Assembly: GCA_945883145.1 (NCBI GenBank)
Contig: CAMCXB010000093.1
Location: forward strand, 1-7,026
Direction of reading: 5' to 3'
Length of the DNA: 7,026 bases
From: Bordetella parapertussis
GTDB taxonomy: Bacteria > Pseudomonadota > Gammaproteobacteria > Burkholderiales > Burkholderiaceae_D
Both the position numbers and the translations under genes were made by a program. Below are positions 1-4,782 of this stretch, one piece after another (the stretch's first letter is position 1; each line of letters begins with the position of its first letter). Below the pieces are notes generated by a model. The model was not told the DNA's origin. It was given only the letters and a program-made list of their open reading frames with translations, and ran no database searches.

Positions 1-97
1 AGCAAGAATAGAATGCAACAAATCGCCCTAGAAACTGAATTTATTTAATCCTTCTAAAAAATTAAATTTATTAAAATCAATAACTTAAGCAGAATTA
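1..97. other. AT-rich left edge downstream of guaA
   Basis: These bases follow the guaA stop codon and are very AT-rich, especially 36-80. No GC-rich terminator hairpin is visible. On the guaA (minus) strand there is only a weak A/U stem (TTATT and AATAA around a GATTTT loop) followed shortly by a run of six T, which might act as a poor terminator. On the plus strand one frame is open from the left edge to a TAA at 46-48 (15 codons). This could be the tail of a convergent gene, but it is too short to identify. Confidence 0.4.
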
Positions 98-1717
98 TCA
101 TTCCCACTCTATGGTCGCCGGTGGTTTTCCTGAGATGTCGTATACAACTCTGTTAATACCGCGCACTTCATTAATGATGCGGTTTGATACTCGCCCCAAT
201 AACTCATGAGGCAGATGTGCCCAATGTGCAGTCATAAAATCCTGTGTTTGCACAGCACGTAGAGCGACTACATATTCGTAAGTTCTGCCATCACCCATCA
301 CACCAACGGACTTCACAGGCAGAAAAACAGCGAATGCTTGACTCGTCGCGTCATACCAATTTTTATGAAAATGTCCTACTGGCTGTTGTTCCGATAATTC
401 CTGCGGCAGCGGTATGCTGCTGTTGCGTAATTCTTCGATAAAGATCGCATCAGCTCTACGCAGAAGATCTGCATATTCTTTTTTTACTTCACCTAAGATG
501 CGCACGCCTAATCCAGGACCAGGAAAAGGATGGCGATACACCATGTCGTGTGGAAGCCCGAGAGCGACACCGAGTTTGCGTACTTCATCTTTAAACAAAT
601 CACGCAATGGCTCTAGCAATTTTAAGTTGAGTGTTTCAGGCAATCCGCCCACATTGTGATGACTCTTAATCGTATGCGCACCTTTCTTACCCTTGCCTGC
701 ACTTTCAATCACATCTGGATAAATCGTGCCTTGCGCTAACCACTTTGCATTGCTGAGTTTGCCTGCTTCTACTTGAAAGACTTCTACGAATTCACGACCT
801 ATGATTTTACGTTTTGCTTCAGGATCACTCACTCCTGCTAACTTACCCATGAACTGTGCAGTGGCATCAACATGAATGACTTTCACACCCAGATTTTTAG
901 CAAACATATCCATGACCATTTTGCCTTCATCAAGACGCAATAAGCCATGGTCTACAAATACACAGGTGAGTTGATCACCAATGGCTCGATGTATAAGGGC
1001 TGCTGCCACACTACTATCTACACCACCTGATAAGCCTAAAATAACTTGGTCTTGTCCGACTTGTTCACGTATCGCAGTAATCGCTTCAGTAACATAGTCA
1101 GGCATATTCCAATCTGCTTTACAGCCGCAGATTTCATGTACAAATCTGTCTAAGATTGCTGTGCCTTGAACGGTGTGCGTAACTTCAGGATGAAACTGCA
1201 CTGCATAGAGTTTGCGTTCTTCATCTGCCATACCTGCAACAGGACAGCTTGGGGTGGATGCCATTAATTTAAAACCATTAGGCATGTCGATAACTTTGTC
1301 ACCATGACTCATCCATACTTTGAGCATGCCATGACCTTCATGGGTCACGAAATCACTTATGCCATTGAGTAGTGCGGTATGACCTCGTGCACGTACTTCT
1401 GCATAACCAAATTCGCGCACCTTACCGTTTTCAACTTTGCCACCTAATTGCGCAGCCATAGTTTGCATGCCGTAGCAAATGCCGAGCACTGGCACACCAA
1501 TTTCAAATACGGCTTGTGGTGCTCGCGGTGTATCGCCTTCCGTCACAGAGCTAGGACCACCGGATAAAATAATGCCAGCAGCACCACTGTTGCGAATGAA
1601 CTCATCGCTCACATCATAAGGATGCACTTCCGAGAACACACCTGCTTCACGCACACGACGTGCAATCAGTTGTGTAACTTGAGAACCGAAATCAAGAATA
1701 AGAATTTTGGAATGCAT
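98..1717 (-). CDS. guaA: GMP synthase (glutamine-hydrolysing)
   Basis: This cytoplasmic enzyme converts XMP, ATP and glutamine to GMP, the last step of guanine nucleotide synthesis. The protein has 539 residues. The N-terminal class I glutamine amidotransferase domain (about 1-200) shows the nucleophile Cys81 in GICYGMQ and the rest of the triad, His176 and Glu178, in FHPEV. The ATP pyrophosphatase domain follows, with the PP-loop SGGVDSS at 230-236. The C-terminal dimerisation/XMP-binding domain contains RHPFPGPGLGVRILGE (395-410) and ends in the usual KPPATIEWE. It is longer than the 525-residue E. coli protein because of an insertion of about 19 residues near 433-455, which I recall from betaproteobacterial versions. 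The ATG start gives the conserved KILILDFGSQ beginning, with a modest ribosome site (AAGAG, spacing 7). It lies 63 bases after guaB, behind a terminator hairpin. Identification is secure. Confidence 0.98.
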   Translation of the reverse strand: MHSKILILDFGSQVTQLIARRVREAGVFSEVHPYDVSDEFIRNSGAAGIILSGGPSSVTEGDTPRAPQAVFEIGVPVLGICYGMQTMAAQLGGKVENGKVREFGYAEVRARGHTALLNGISDFVTHEGHGMLKVWMSHGDKVIDMPNGFKLMASTPSCPVAGMADEERKLYAVQFHPEVTHTVQGTAILDRFVHEICGCKADWNMPDYVTEAITAIREQVGQDQVILGLSGGVDSSVAAALIHRAIGDQLTCVFVDHGLLRLDEGKMVMDMFAKNLGVKVIHVDATAQFMGKLAGVSDPEAKRKIIGREFVEVFQVEAGKLSNAKWLAQGTIYPDVIESAGKGKKGAHTIKSHHNVGGLPETLNLKLLEPLRDLFKDEVRKLGVALGLPHDMVYRHPFPGPGLGVRILGEVKKEYADLLRRADAIFIEELRNSSIPLPQELSEQQPVGHFHKNWYDATSQAFAVFLPVKSVGVMGDGRTYEYVVALRAVQTQDFMTAHWAHLPHELLGRVSNRIINEVRGINRVVYDISGKPPATIEWE

Positions 1718-1729
1718 GTTGAGACTCTT

Positions 1730-1760
1730 AAAAAAATTCAGGCGGCATTACTGCCGCCTG
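1730..1760 (-). terminator. Intrinsic terminator or attenuator between guaB and guaA
   Basis: Read on the minus strand, a perfect 9-bp GC-rich stem (CAGGCGGCA / TGCCGCCTG, 1739-1747 and 1752-1760) closes a four-base GTAA loop of the GNRA type. AA and then seven T (1730-1736) follow. The hairpin begins 20 bases after the guaB stop, and the T-run ends only 12 bases before the guaA start codon. There is no room for a guaA promoter downstream of it, so guaA transcription must pass through it. It may set the guaB:guaA ratio by partial readthrough. On the plus strand it lacks a T-run. Confidence 0.8.
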
Positions 1761-1780
1761 TGTCATGACTTTGTTAATGA

Positions 1781-3241
1781 TTAAACAGCCCGATAATTCG
1801 GTGCTTCTTTGGTGATTTGCACATCATGCACATGCGATTCACGCATACCCGCAGAAGTGATTTCTACAAACTCTGCTTTTTGACGTAATTCATCAATGGT
1901 AGAACAACCGCAATAACCCATAGAGGAACGGACACCACCAACCAGTTGATAAAGAATTGCGAGCACGCTGCCTTTATAAGGTACGCGTCCTTCTATACCT
2001 TCGGGTACATATTTATCTGTGTTGTTAGAAGATTCTTGAAAATAGCGATCAGCAGATCCATCTGCCATCGCACCTAAGCTACCCATGCCGCGATAGGATT
2101 TATAACTACGACCTTGAAATAAAATTACTTCACCGGGCGCTTCTTCTGTGCCTGCAAACATACTTCCCATCATGACAGTGGAAGCACCAGCTGCAAGTGC
2201 TTTAGAGATGTCACCAGAAAAACGTATGCCACCATCCGCGATACAAGGTATGCCTGTACCTTCTAAAGCTTTGGATACATTCGCAATCGCAGTGATTTGA
2301 GGTACACCCACACCCGCCACAATACGTGTGGTGCAAATCGAACCAGGACCTATACCAACCTTGACACCATCAGCACCATGATCAGCCAGTGCCTTAGCAG
2401 CATCCGCAGTAGCGACATTACCGCCTACTACATCGACATGAGGGAAGCGACGTTTGACCCACTCAACACGATCTAACACGCCTTTGGAATGGCCATGCGC
2501 TGTATCAACGATGATCACATCCACACCAGCAGCAACTAACAGCTCAACACGCTCATCATTATCAGGGCCTACACCCACAGCAGCACCAACACGTAACTTG
2601 CCTTGCTCATCTTTACAAGCATTCGGATGCTCAGTGGATTTGGTAATGTCTTTGACTGTGATCAGTCCGCGTAATTCAAAGGCATCATTCACTACCAACA
2701 CGCGCTCTAAGCGGTGTTTATTCATTAAGCGTTTAGCTTCAGCTGGATCCGCACCATCTTTCACAAACACCAGTTTTTCACGTGGCGTCATTTTTACGCG
2801 CACTTCTGCATCGAGTTCTTCTTCGAAGCGTAAATCACGATTGGTGATGATGCCAACTACTGTCTTGCCTTCGACTACAGGGAAACCGCTAATGCCATGT
2901 TGATGTGAGAGTGCAATCACATCACGCACTTTCATGGTCGGTGGAATAGTAATGGGGTCGCGCACGACACCTGCTTCAAAACGCTTCACTTGTGACACTT
3001 CACGCGCTTGCTCTTTAGCCGTCAGGTTTTTATGAATAATGCCTATGCCACCCTCTTGGGCAATAGCAATCGCCAGTCTGGCTTCAGTCACTGTATCCAT
3101 CGCCGCTGAGACCAATGGAATAGACAGTGAAATATTGCGGGTCAGACGTGTGTGTAGCGAGGTATCTCTGGGCAGGATGGCTGAATAAGCCGGTACGAGC
3201 AGCACATCATCGAAGGTGAGTGCTTTTTGGATGAGACGCAT
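1781..3241 (-). CDS. guaB: Inosine-5'-monophosphate dehydrogenase
   Basis: GuaB oxidises IMP to XMP with NAD+, the first committed step to GMP, and GuaA then aminates XMP. The 486-residue length is normal for the bacterial enzyme. The N-terminal part of the barrel (TFDDVLLVPAYS, 9-20) is interrupted by a pair of CBS domains at about 92-203, the regulatory Bateman module. The barrel then resumes with Asp246 in VDTAHGHS, the active-site loop GIGPGSICTTR (296-306) with catalytic Cys303, Asp336 in IADGGIR for the IMP ribose, and the mobile flap with the Arg399-Tyr400 dyad before EGIEGRVPYKG (414-424). The ATG start is supported by AGGA (3248-3251) six bases upstream and by the conserved MRLIQKALTFDD beginning. 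It lies 61 bases after rnfH, with a promoter candidate in that gap. No key residue is missing. Confidence 0.98.
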   Translation of the reverse strand: MRLIQKALTFDDVLLVPAYSAILPRDTSLHTRLTRNISLSIPLVSAAMDTVTEARLAIAIAQEGGIGIIHKNLTAKEQAREVSQVKRFEAGVVRDPITIPPTMKVRDVIALSHQHGISGFPVVEGKTVVGIITNRDLRFEEELDAEVRVKMTPREKLVFVKDGADPAEAKRLMNKHRLERVLVVNDAFELRGLITVKDITKSTEHPNACKDEQGKLRVGAAVGVGPDNDERVELLVAAGVDVIIVDTAHGHSKGVLDRVEWVKRRFPHVDVVGGNVATADAAKALADHGADGVKVGIGPGSICTTRIVAGVGVPQITAIANVSKALEGTGIPCIADGGIRFSGDISKALAAGASTVMMGSMFAGTEEAPGEVILFQGRSYKSYRGMGSLGAMADGSADRYFQESSNNTDKYVPEGIEGRVPYKGSVLAILYQLVGGVRSSMGYCGCSTIDELRQKAEFVEITSAGMRESHVHDVQITKEAPNYRAV

Positions 3242-3267
3242 AGCAATTCCTGTAGGCGCAAAATCGA

Positions 3268-3297
3268 ATTATACAGAAATCACCTGCCCAAGCCCAA
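3268..3297 (-). promoter_or_regulatory. Candidate sigma-70 promoter for guaB
   Basis: In the 61-base gap between rnfH and guaB the minus strand has a perfect TATAAT -10 (3268-3273). An 18-base spacer separates it from TTGGGC at 3292-3297, a 3 of 6 match to the -35 consensus. A start about six or seven bases further on would give a leader of roughly 20 bases carrying the AGGA ribosome site. No operator or riboswitch is evident. The -10 is convincing and the -35 is mediocre. Confidence 0.55.
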
Positions 3298-3302
3298 AAC
3301 AC

Positions 3303-3614
3303 TCAGACTTTGCTTCCAGTTTTGTGCGCTGCACGACGACGTCTGGACTCCATAGGTTCAGCTTGCAGTGGACGATAAATTTCTACTCTGTCGCCATGCT
3401 GCAGCAAGCTATCGAGCGCTTTTAATTTACCGAAAATCCCAACGCGTGCCGCAGCGAGTTCAATCTCAGGATAGTGCTGCAAAACTCCACTCGACTGAAT
3501 CGCATTTTGAATTGTGCTCGCGGCAGATATGGTCACATCTTGCAAATAAACCTTATCAGCTAAGGCATAGCATACTTGCACCTGAATAGTTGATGTACTT
3601 AGCTCAGTTGCCAT
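3303..3614 (-). CDS. rnfH: RnfH family ubiquitin-fold protein
   Basis: A small cytoplasmic protein of 103 residues from the RnfH (UPF0125) family, which has a beta-grasp, ubiquitin-like fold. Its biochemical role is not settled: the name comes from rnf gene clusters, and in E. coli it sits beside ratA. Family hallmarks are the early strand QVQVCYALADKVYLQDVTI (11-29), the helix around residues 33-42, and GIFGKLKALDSLL ... GDRVEIYRPL (59-83). The tail is strongly basic (RRRRAAHKTGSK, 91-102), as is usual in the family. The frame stays open upstream to a TTG at 3683, but the ATG at 3612-3614 is the likely start because a strong GAGGA site precedes it and homologues begin here. The start overlaps the 3' end of ratA by 11 bases, which implies translational coupling. 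Family assignment is firm; function is not. Confidence 0.9.
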   Translation of the reverse strand: MATELSTSTIQVQVCYALADKVYLQDVTISAASTIQNAIQSSGVLQHYPEIELAAARVGIFGKLKALDSLLQHGDRVEIYRPLQAEPMESRRRRAAHKTGSKV

Positions 3615-4038
3615 AGACTTCCTCGGCACGTTTGCAAAACGATTCCACAAAACTGTTAGCAATGATGGTGAACACGGGGCCAATCAACTTCTCTAGGACT
3701 TTGCTAGAGAATTCATAATGCAATTCAAACTCTACTTTGCAGGCATCTTCGCGCAGTGGTTTGAAATGCCATTGACCGTCCAACATGCTAAATGGACCTT
3801 CAACCAGCTTCATTTGCATATGCGTAGGCGCTGTATTCTGGTTTTCAGTGGTGAAGCTTTGTTTAATGCCGTGATAAGCGATAGCAATCGTAGCGACTAA
3901 TTTTTCAGGGCTACGTTGTTTCACTTGCACTCCGCCACACCAAGGTAAAAAAGCCGGATAATCCTCGACCTTTTCAACCAAAGCAAACATTTGCTCGGCA
4001 CTAAAAGCTAACAGTACGGTTTTTTGCACAACAGCCAT
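3604..4038 (-). CDS. ratA: RatA/Coq10 family START-domain protein
   Basis: A 144-residue single-domain protein of the SRPBCC/START (polyketide cyclase-like, COG2867) superfamily. In E. coli the homologue RatA has been reported to bind the 50S subunit and block 70S assembly. The family is also homologous to mitochondrial Coq10, a ubiquinone-binding protein, so a quinone-related role is an alternative. Typical motifs are VEDYPAFLPWC (24-34), YHGIKQSFTTEN (55-66), VEGPFSMLDGQWHFKPL (79-95) and the amphipathic C-terminal helix GPVFTIIANSFVESFCKRAE (120-139) ending in VYG. Length and both ends agree with the family. The ATG at 4036-4038 has no clear Shine-Dalgarno sequence. It is the first gene of the minus-strand cluster, divergent from smpB and overlapping rnfH. 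Family assignment is secure; the ribosome role is inferred from E. coli. Confidence 0.92.
   Translation of the reverse strand: MAVVQKTVLLAFSAEQMFALVEKVEDYPAFLPWCGGVQVKQRSPEKLVATIAIAYHGIKQSFTTENQNTAPTHMQMKLVEGPFSMLDGQWHFKPLREDACKVEFELHYEFSSKVLEKLIGPVFTIIANSFVESFCKRAEEVYGN
3618..3624 (-). promoter_or_regulatory. Ribosome binding site that decides the rnfH start
   Basis: The minus strand reads GAGGAAG, with GAGGA ending five bases before the ATG at 3612-3614. This is the best Shine-Dalgarno sequence in the window. It lies inside the last codons of ratA, so ribosomes finishing ratA can reinitiate on rnfH. It argues against the longer frame that begins at the TTG at 3683. Confidence 0.8.
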
Positions 4039-4047
4039 GATGTGGTT

Positions 4048-4056
4048 TGATAGAAT
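4048..4056 (+). promoter_or_regulatory. Candidate extended -10 promoter for smpB
   Basis: TGATAGAAT combines a TGn extension (4048-4050) with TAGAAT (4051-4056), a 5 of 6 match to TATAAT. The hexamer 17 bases upstream (ACAACA) matches only the last half of the -35 consensus, as can be tolerated for extended -10 promoters. A start near 4063 would give smpB a leader of about 84 bases containing the hairpin at 4088-4113. This is a visual match only. Confidence 0.3.
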
Positions 4057-4087
4057 ACGAAGTCCTGATTTTAACCGACAGCCACTT

Positions 4088-4113
4088 GCACCCTAATCTA
4101 TTCTTAGGGTTGC
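4088..4113. repeat. Inverted repeat in the smpB/ratA divergent region
   Basis: ACCCTAA (4090-4096) and TTAGGGT (4104-4110) form a perfect 7-bp inverted repeat around a 7-base TCTATTC loop. It extends by two GC pairs (4088-4089 with 4112-4113) past a single bulged T at 4111. It lies near the middle of the 108-base gap between the divergent starts, so it could be an operator for both genes or a hairpin in the smpB leader. No T-run follows on either strand, so it is not a terminator. On the minus strand a weak TAAAAT -10-like element lies just beyond it on the ratA side. Confidence 0.6.
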
Positions 4114-4146
4114 CCGCAATTTCACAGCACGCCACCGTTTTCTTTC

Positions 4147-4596
4147 ATGAGCATCATCGATAATAAAAAAGCCTTTCACGACTACTTCATAGAAGAATGG
4201 TTTGAAGCAGGCATGGTGCTCGAAGGTTGGGAAGTGAAATCCCTGCGTGCCGGTCGTGGGCAAATCAAAGAAGCCTATGTCATTGTTAGAAATGGCGAAG
4301 TATTTTTATTTGGCGCTCATATCAGCGCCCTTCCAACTGCCTCTACCCACATTAGCCCCGATCCAGTCCGCACACGCAAACTGCTGTTGCGCGGGGAAGA
4401 GATCAAAAAACTCATAGGGAAAGTGGAACGTGCCGGCTACACACTAGTGCCGCTGAATTTTCATTATCAGCGCGGACGCATCAAATGCGAAATTGGTCTT
4501 GCCAAGGGTAAGAAACAACATGACAAACGCGACACAGAACGCATTCGCGATACACAACGCGAAATTGCATCGGTCATGAAGCAAAACCGCCGCTAG
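4147..4596 (+). CDS. smpB: SsrA (tmRNA)-binding protein
   Basis: SmpB binds the tRNA-like domain of tmRNA and delivers it to stalled ribosomes for trans-translation, which tags the unfinished protein and frees the ribosome. The 149-residue protein has the OB-like core with the signature FIEEWFEAGMVLEGWEVKSL (14-33), followed by RAGRGQIKEAYV (34-45), then FLFGAHIS (53-60), ASTHI (65-69) and RTRKLLL (75-81). The basic segment AKGKKQHDKRDTERIRD (119-135) leads into the C-terminal tail that enters the decoding centre and mRNA path. The MSIIDNKKAF start agrees with betaproteobacterial homologues as I recall them. It is shorter than the E. coli protein, which has an N-terminal extension. No Shine-Dalgarno sequence precedes the ATG; the upstream bases are pyrimidine-rich. 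The tmRNA gene itself is not in this window. The gene diverges from ratA and converges on ppsA. Confidence 0.97.
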   Translation: MSIIDNKKAFHDYFIEEWFEAGMVLEGWEVKSLRAGRGQIKEAYVIVRNGEVFLFGAHISALPTASTHISPDPVRTRKLLLRGEEIKKLIGKVERAGYTLVPLNFHYQRGRIKCEIGLAKGKKQHDKRDTERIRDTQREIASVMKQNRR

Positions 4597-4611
4597 GTCT
4601 TAAGCTAAGCT

Positions 4612-4639
4612 GCTGTTTTCAAAGAAGAAAACGGCTTTC
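4612..4639 (+). terminator. Possible weak terminator of smpB
   Basis: GCTGTTTTC (4612-4620) and GAAAACGGC (4627-4635) pair over 9 bp with one G-U wobble and a six-base AAAGAA loop, starting 15 bases after the smpB stop. Only TTTCC follows, a poor T-run, so termination would be inefficient or the hairpin may instead protect the mRNA end. On the opposite strand no T-run follows. Confidence 0.4.
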
Positions 4640-4643
4640 CATC

Positions 4644-4686
4644 TCTAAAAAACAAAAACCCCCAAAGCTTCGCAGCTGCGGGGGTT
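4644..4686 (-). terminator. Strong intrinsic terminator facing ppsA
   Basis: On the minus strand a 7-bp stem AACCCCC / GGGGGTT (4680-4686 and 4657-4663) encloses a smaller AGCT/AGCT pairing (4674-4677 with 4666-4669). Its descending arm runs into a T-rich tract of five T, G and six T (4647-4658). The hairpin starts 96 bases past the ppsA stop. Read on the plus strand it has the A-tract but no following T-run, so it serves the minus strand only. It would end ppsA transcripts and any RNA started at the promoter candidate at 4733-4760. Confidence 0.9.
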
Positions 4687-4727
4687 GAATACTTCTTTAC
4701 TACCTATTGTTGCTTGTTATCTCAAAC
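4646..4727 (-). ncRNA. Candidate small RNA in the smpB-ppsA gap
   Basis: A promoter-like sequence at 4733-4760 and the strong terminator at 4644-4686 define a putative minus-strand RNA of about 82 nt starting at a G near 4727. Its first 40 bases (TTTGAGATAACAAGC and onwards) are A-rich with no stable fold that I can see. The 3' end is a GC-rich hairpin with a long U tail, a layout common among Hfq-binding small RNAs. I found no ATG or GTG with a ribosome site in it. I do not recognise it as a known family. It may be only the 3' untranslated end of ppsA mRNA, or be released from it by processing. Confidence 0.35.
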
Positions 4728-4732
4728 CGATG

Positions 4733-4760
4733 ATTATAGTGTATAGAATAATTTCCTCAA
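4733..4760 (-). promoter_or_regulatory. Candidate promoter between ppsA and its terminator
   Basis: The minus strand has a perfect TATAAT (4733-4738). A 16-base spacer separates it from TTGAGG (4755-4760), a 4 of 6 match to the -35 consensus. An overlapping TTGACT (4760-4765) offers a second -35 with a TACACT -10 (4738-4743, also 16 bases apart). The bases just upstream, toward the ppsA stop, are A/T-rich and resemble an UP element. No gene start lies downstream before the terminator, so the only product would be a short RNA. Confidence 0.4.
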
Positions 4761-4782
4761 GTCAACAATTTCAAGATAAAAA

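Noticed and set aside
1..48. 3' end of a plus-strand gene entering from the left
   Set aside because: One frame is open for 15 codons to a TAA, but that length is expected by chance and the residues match nothing I recognise.
1762..1769. GTCATGAC palindrome after guaB
   Set aside because: An 8-base palindrome is common by chance, and I could not fit it to an antiterminator pairing with the adjacent terminator hairpin.
2454..2903. A 149-codon plus-strand frame inside guaB
   Set aside because: It is antisense to a fully conserved stretch of guaB and its translation is low-complexity, rich in Ser and Thr, as expected of a shadow frame. The other plus-strand frames in 244-659, 3216-3589 and 3718-3900 fail in the same way.
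3615..3683. A longer rnfH starting at the TTG at 3683
   Set aside because: The extra 23 residues are the out-of-frame reading of ratA, do not resemble RnfH, and the internal ATG has an ideal ribosome site.
4597..4782. tmRNA (ssrA) beside smpB
   Set aside because: The gap is far too short for a tmRNA of roughly 350 nt and shows no tRNA-like acceptor or T-arm sequence.
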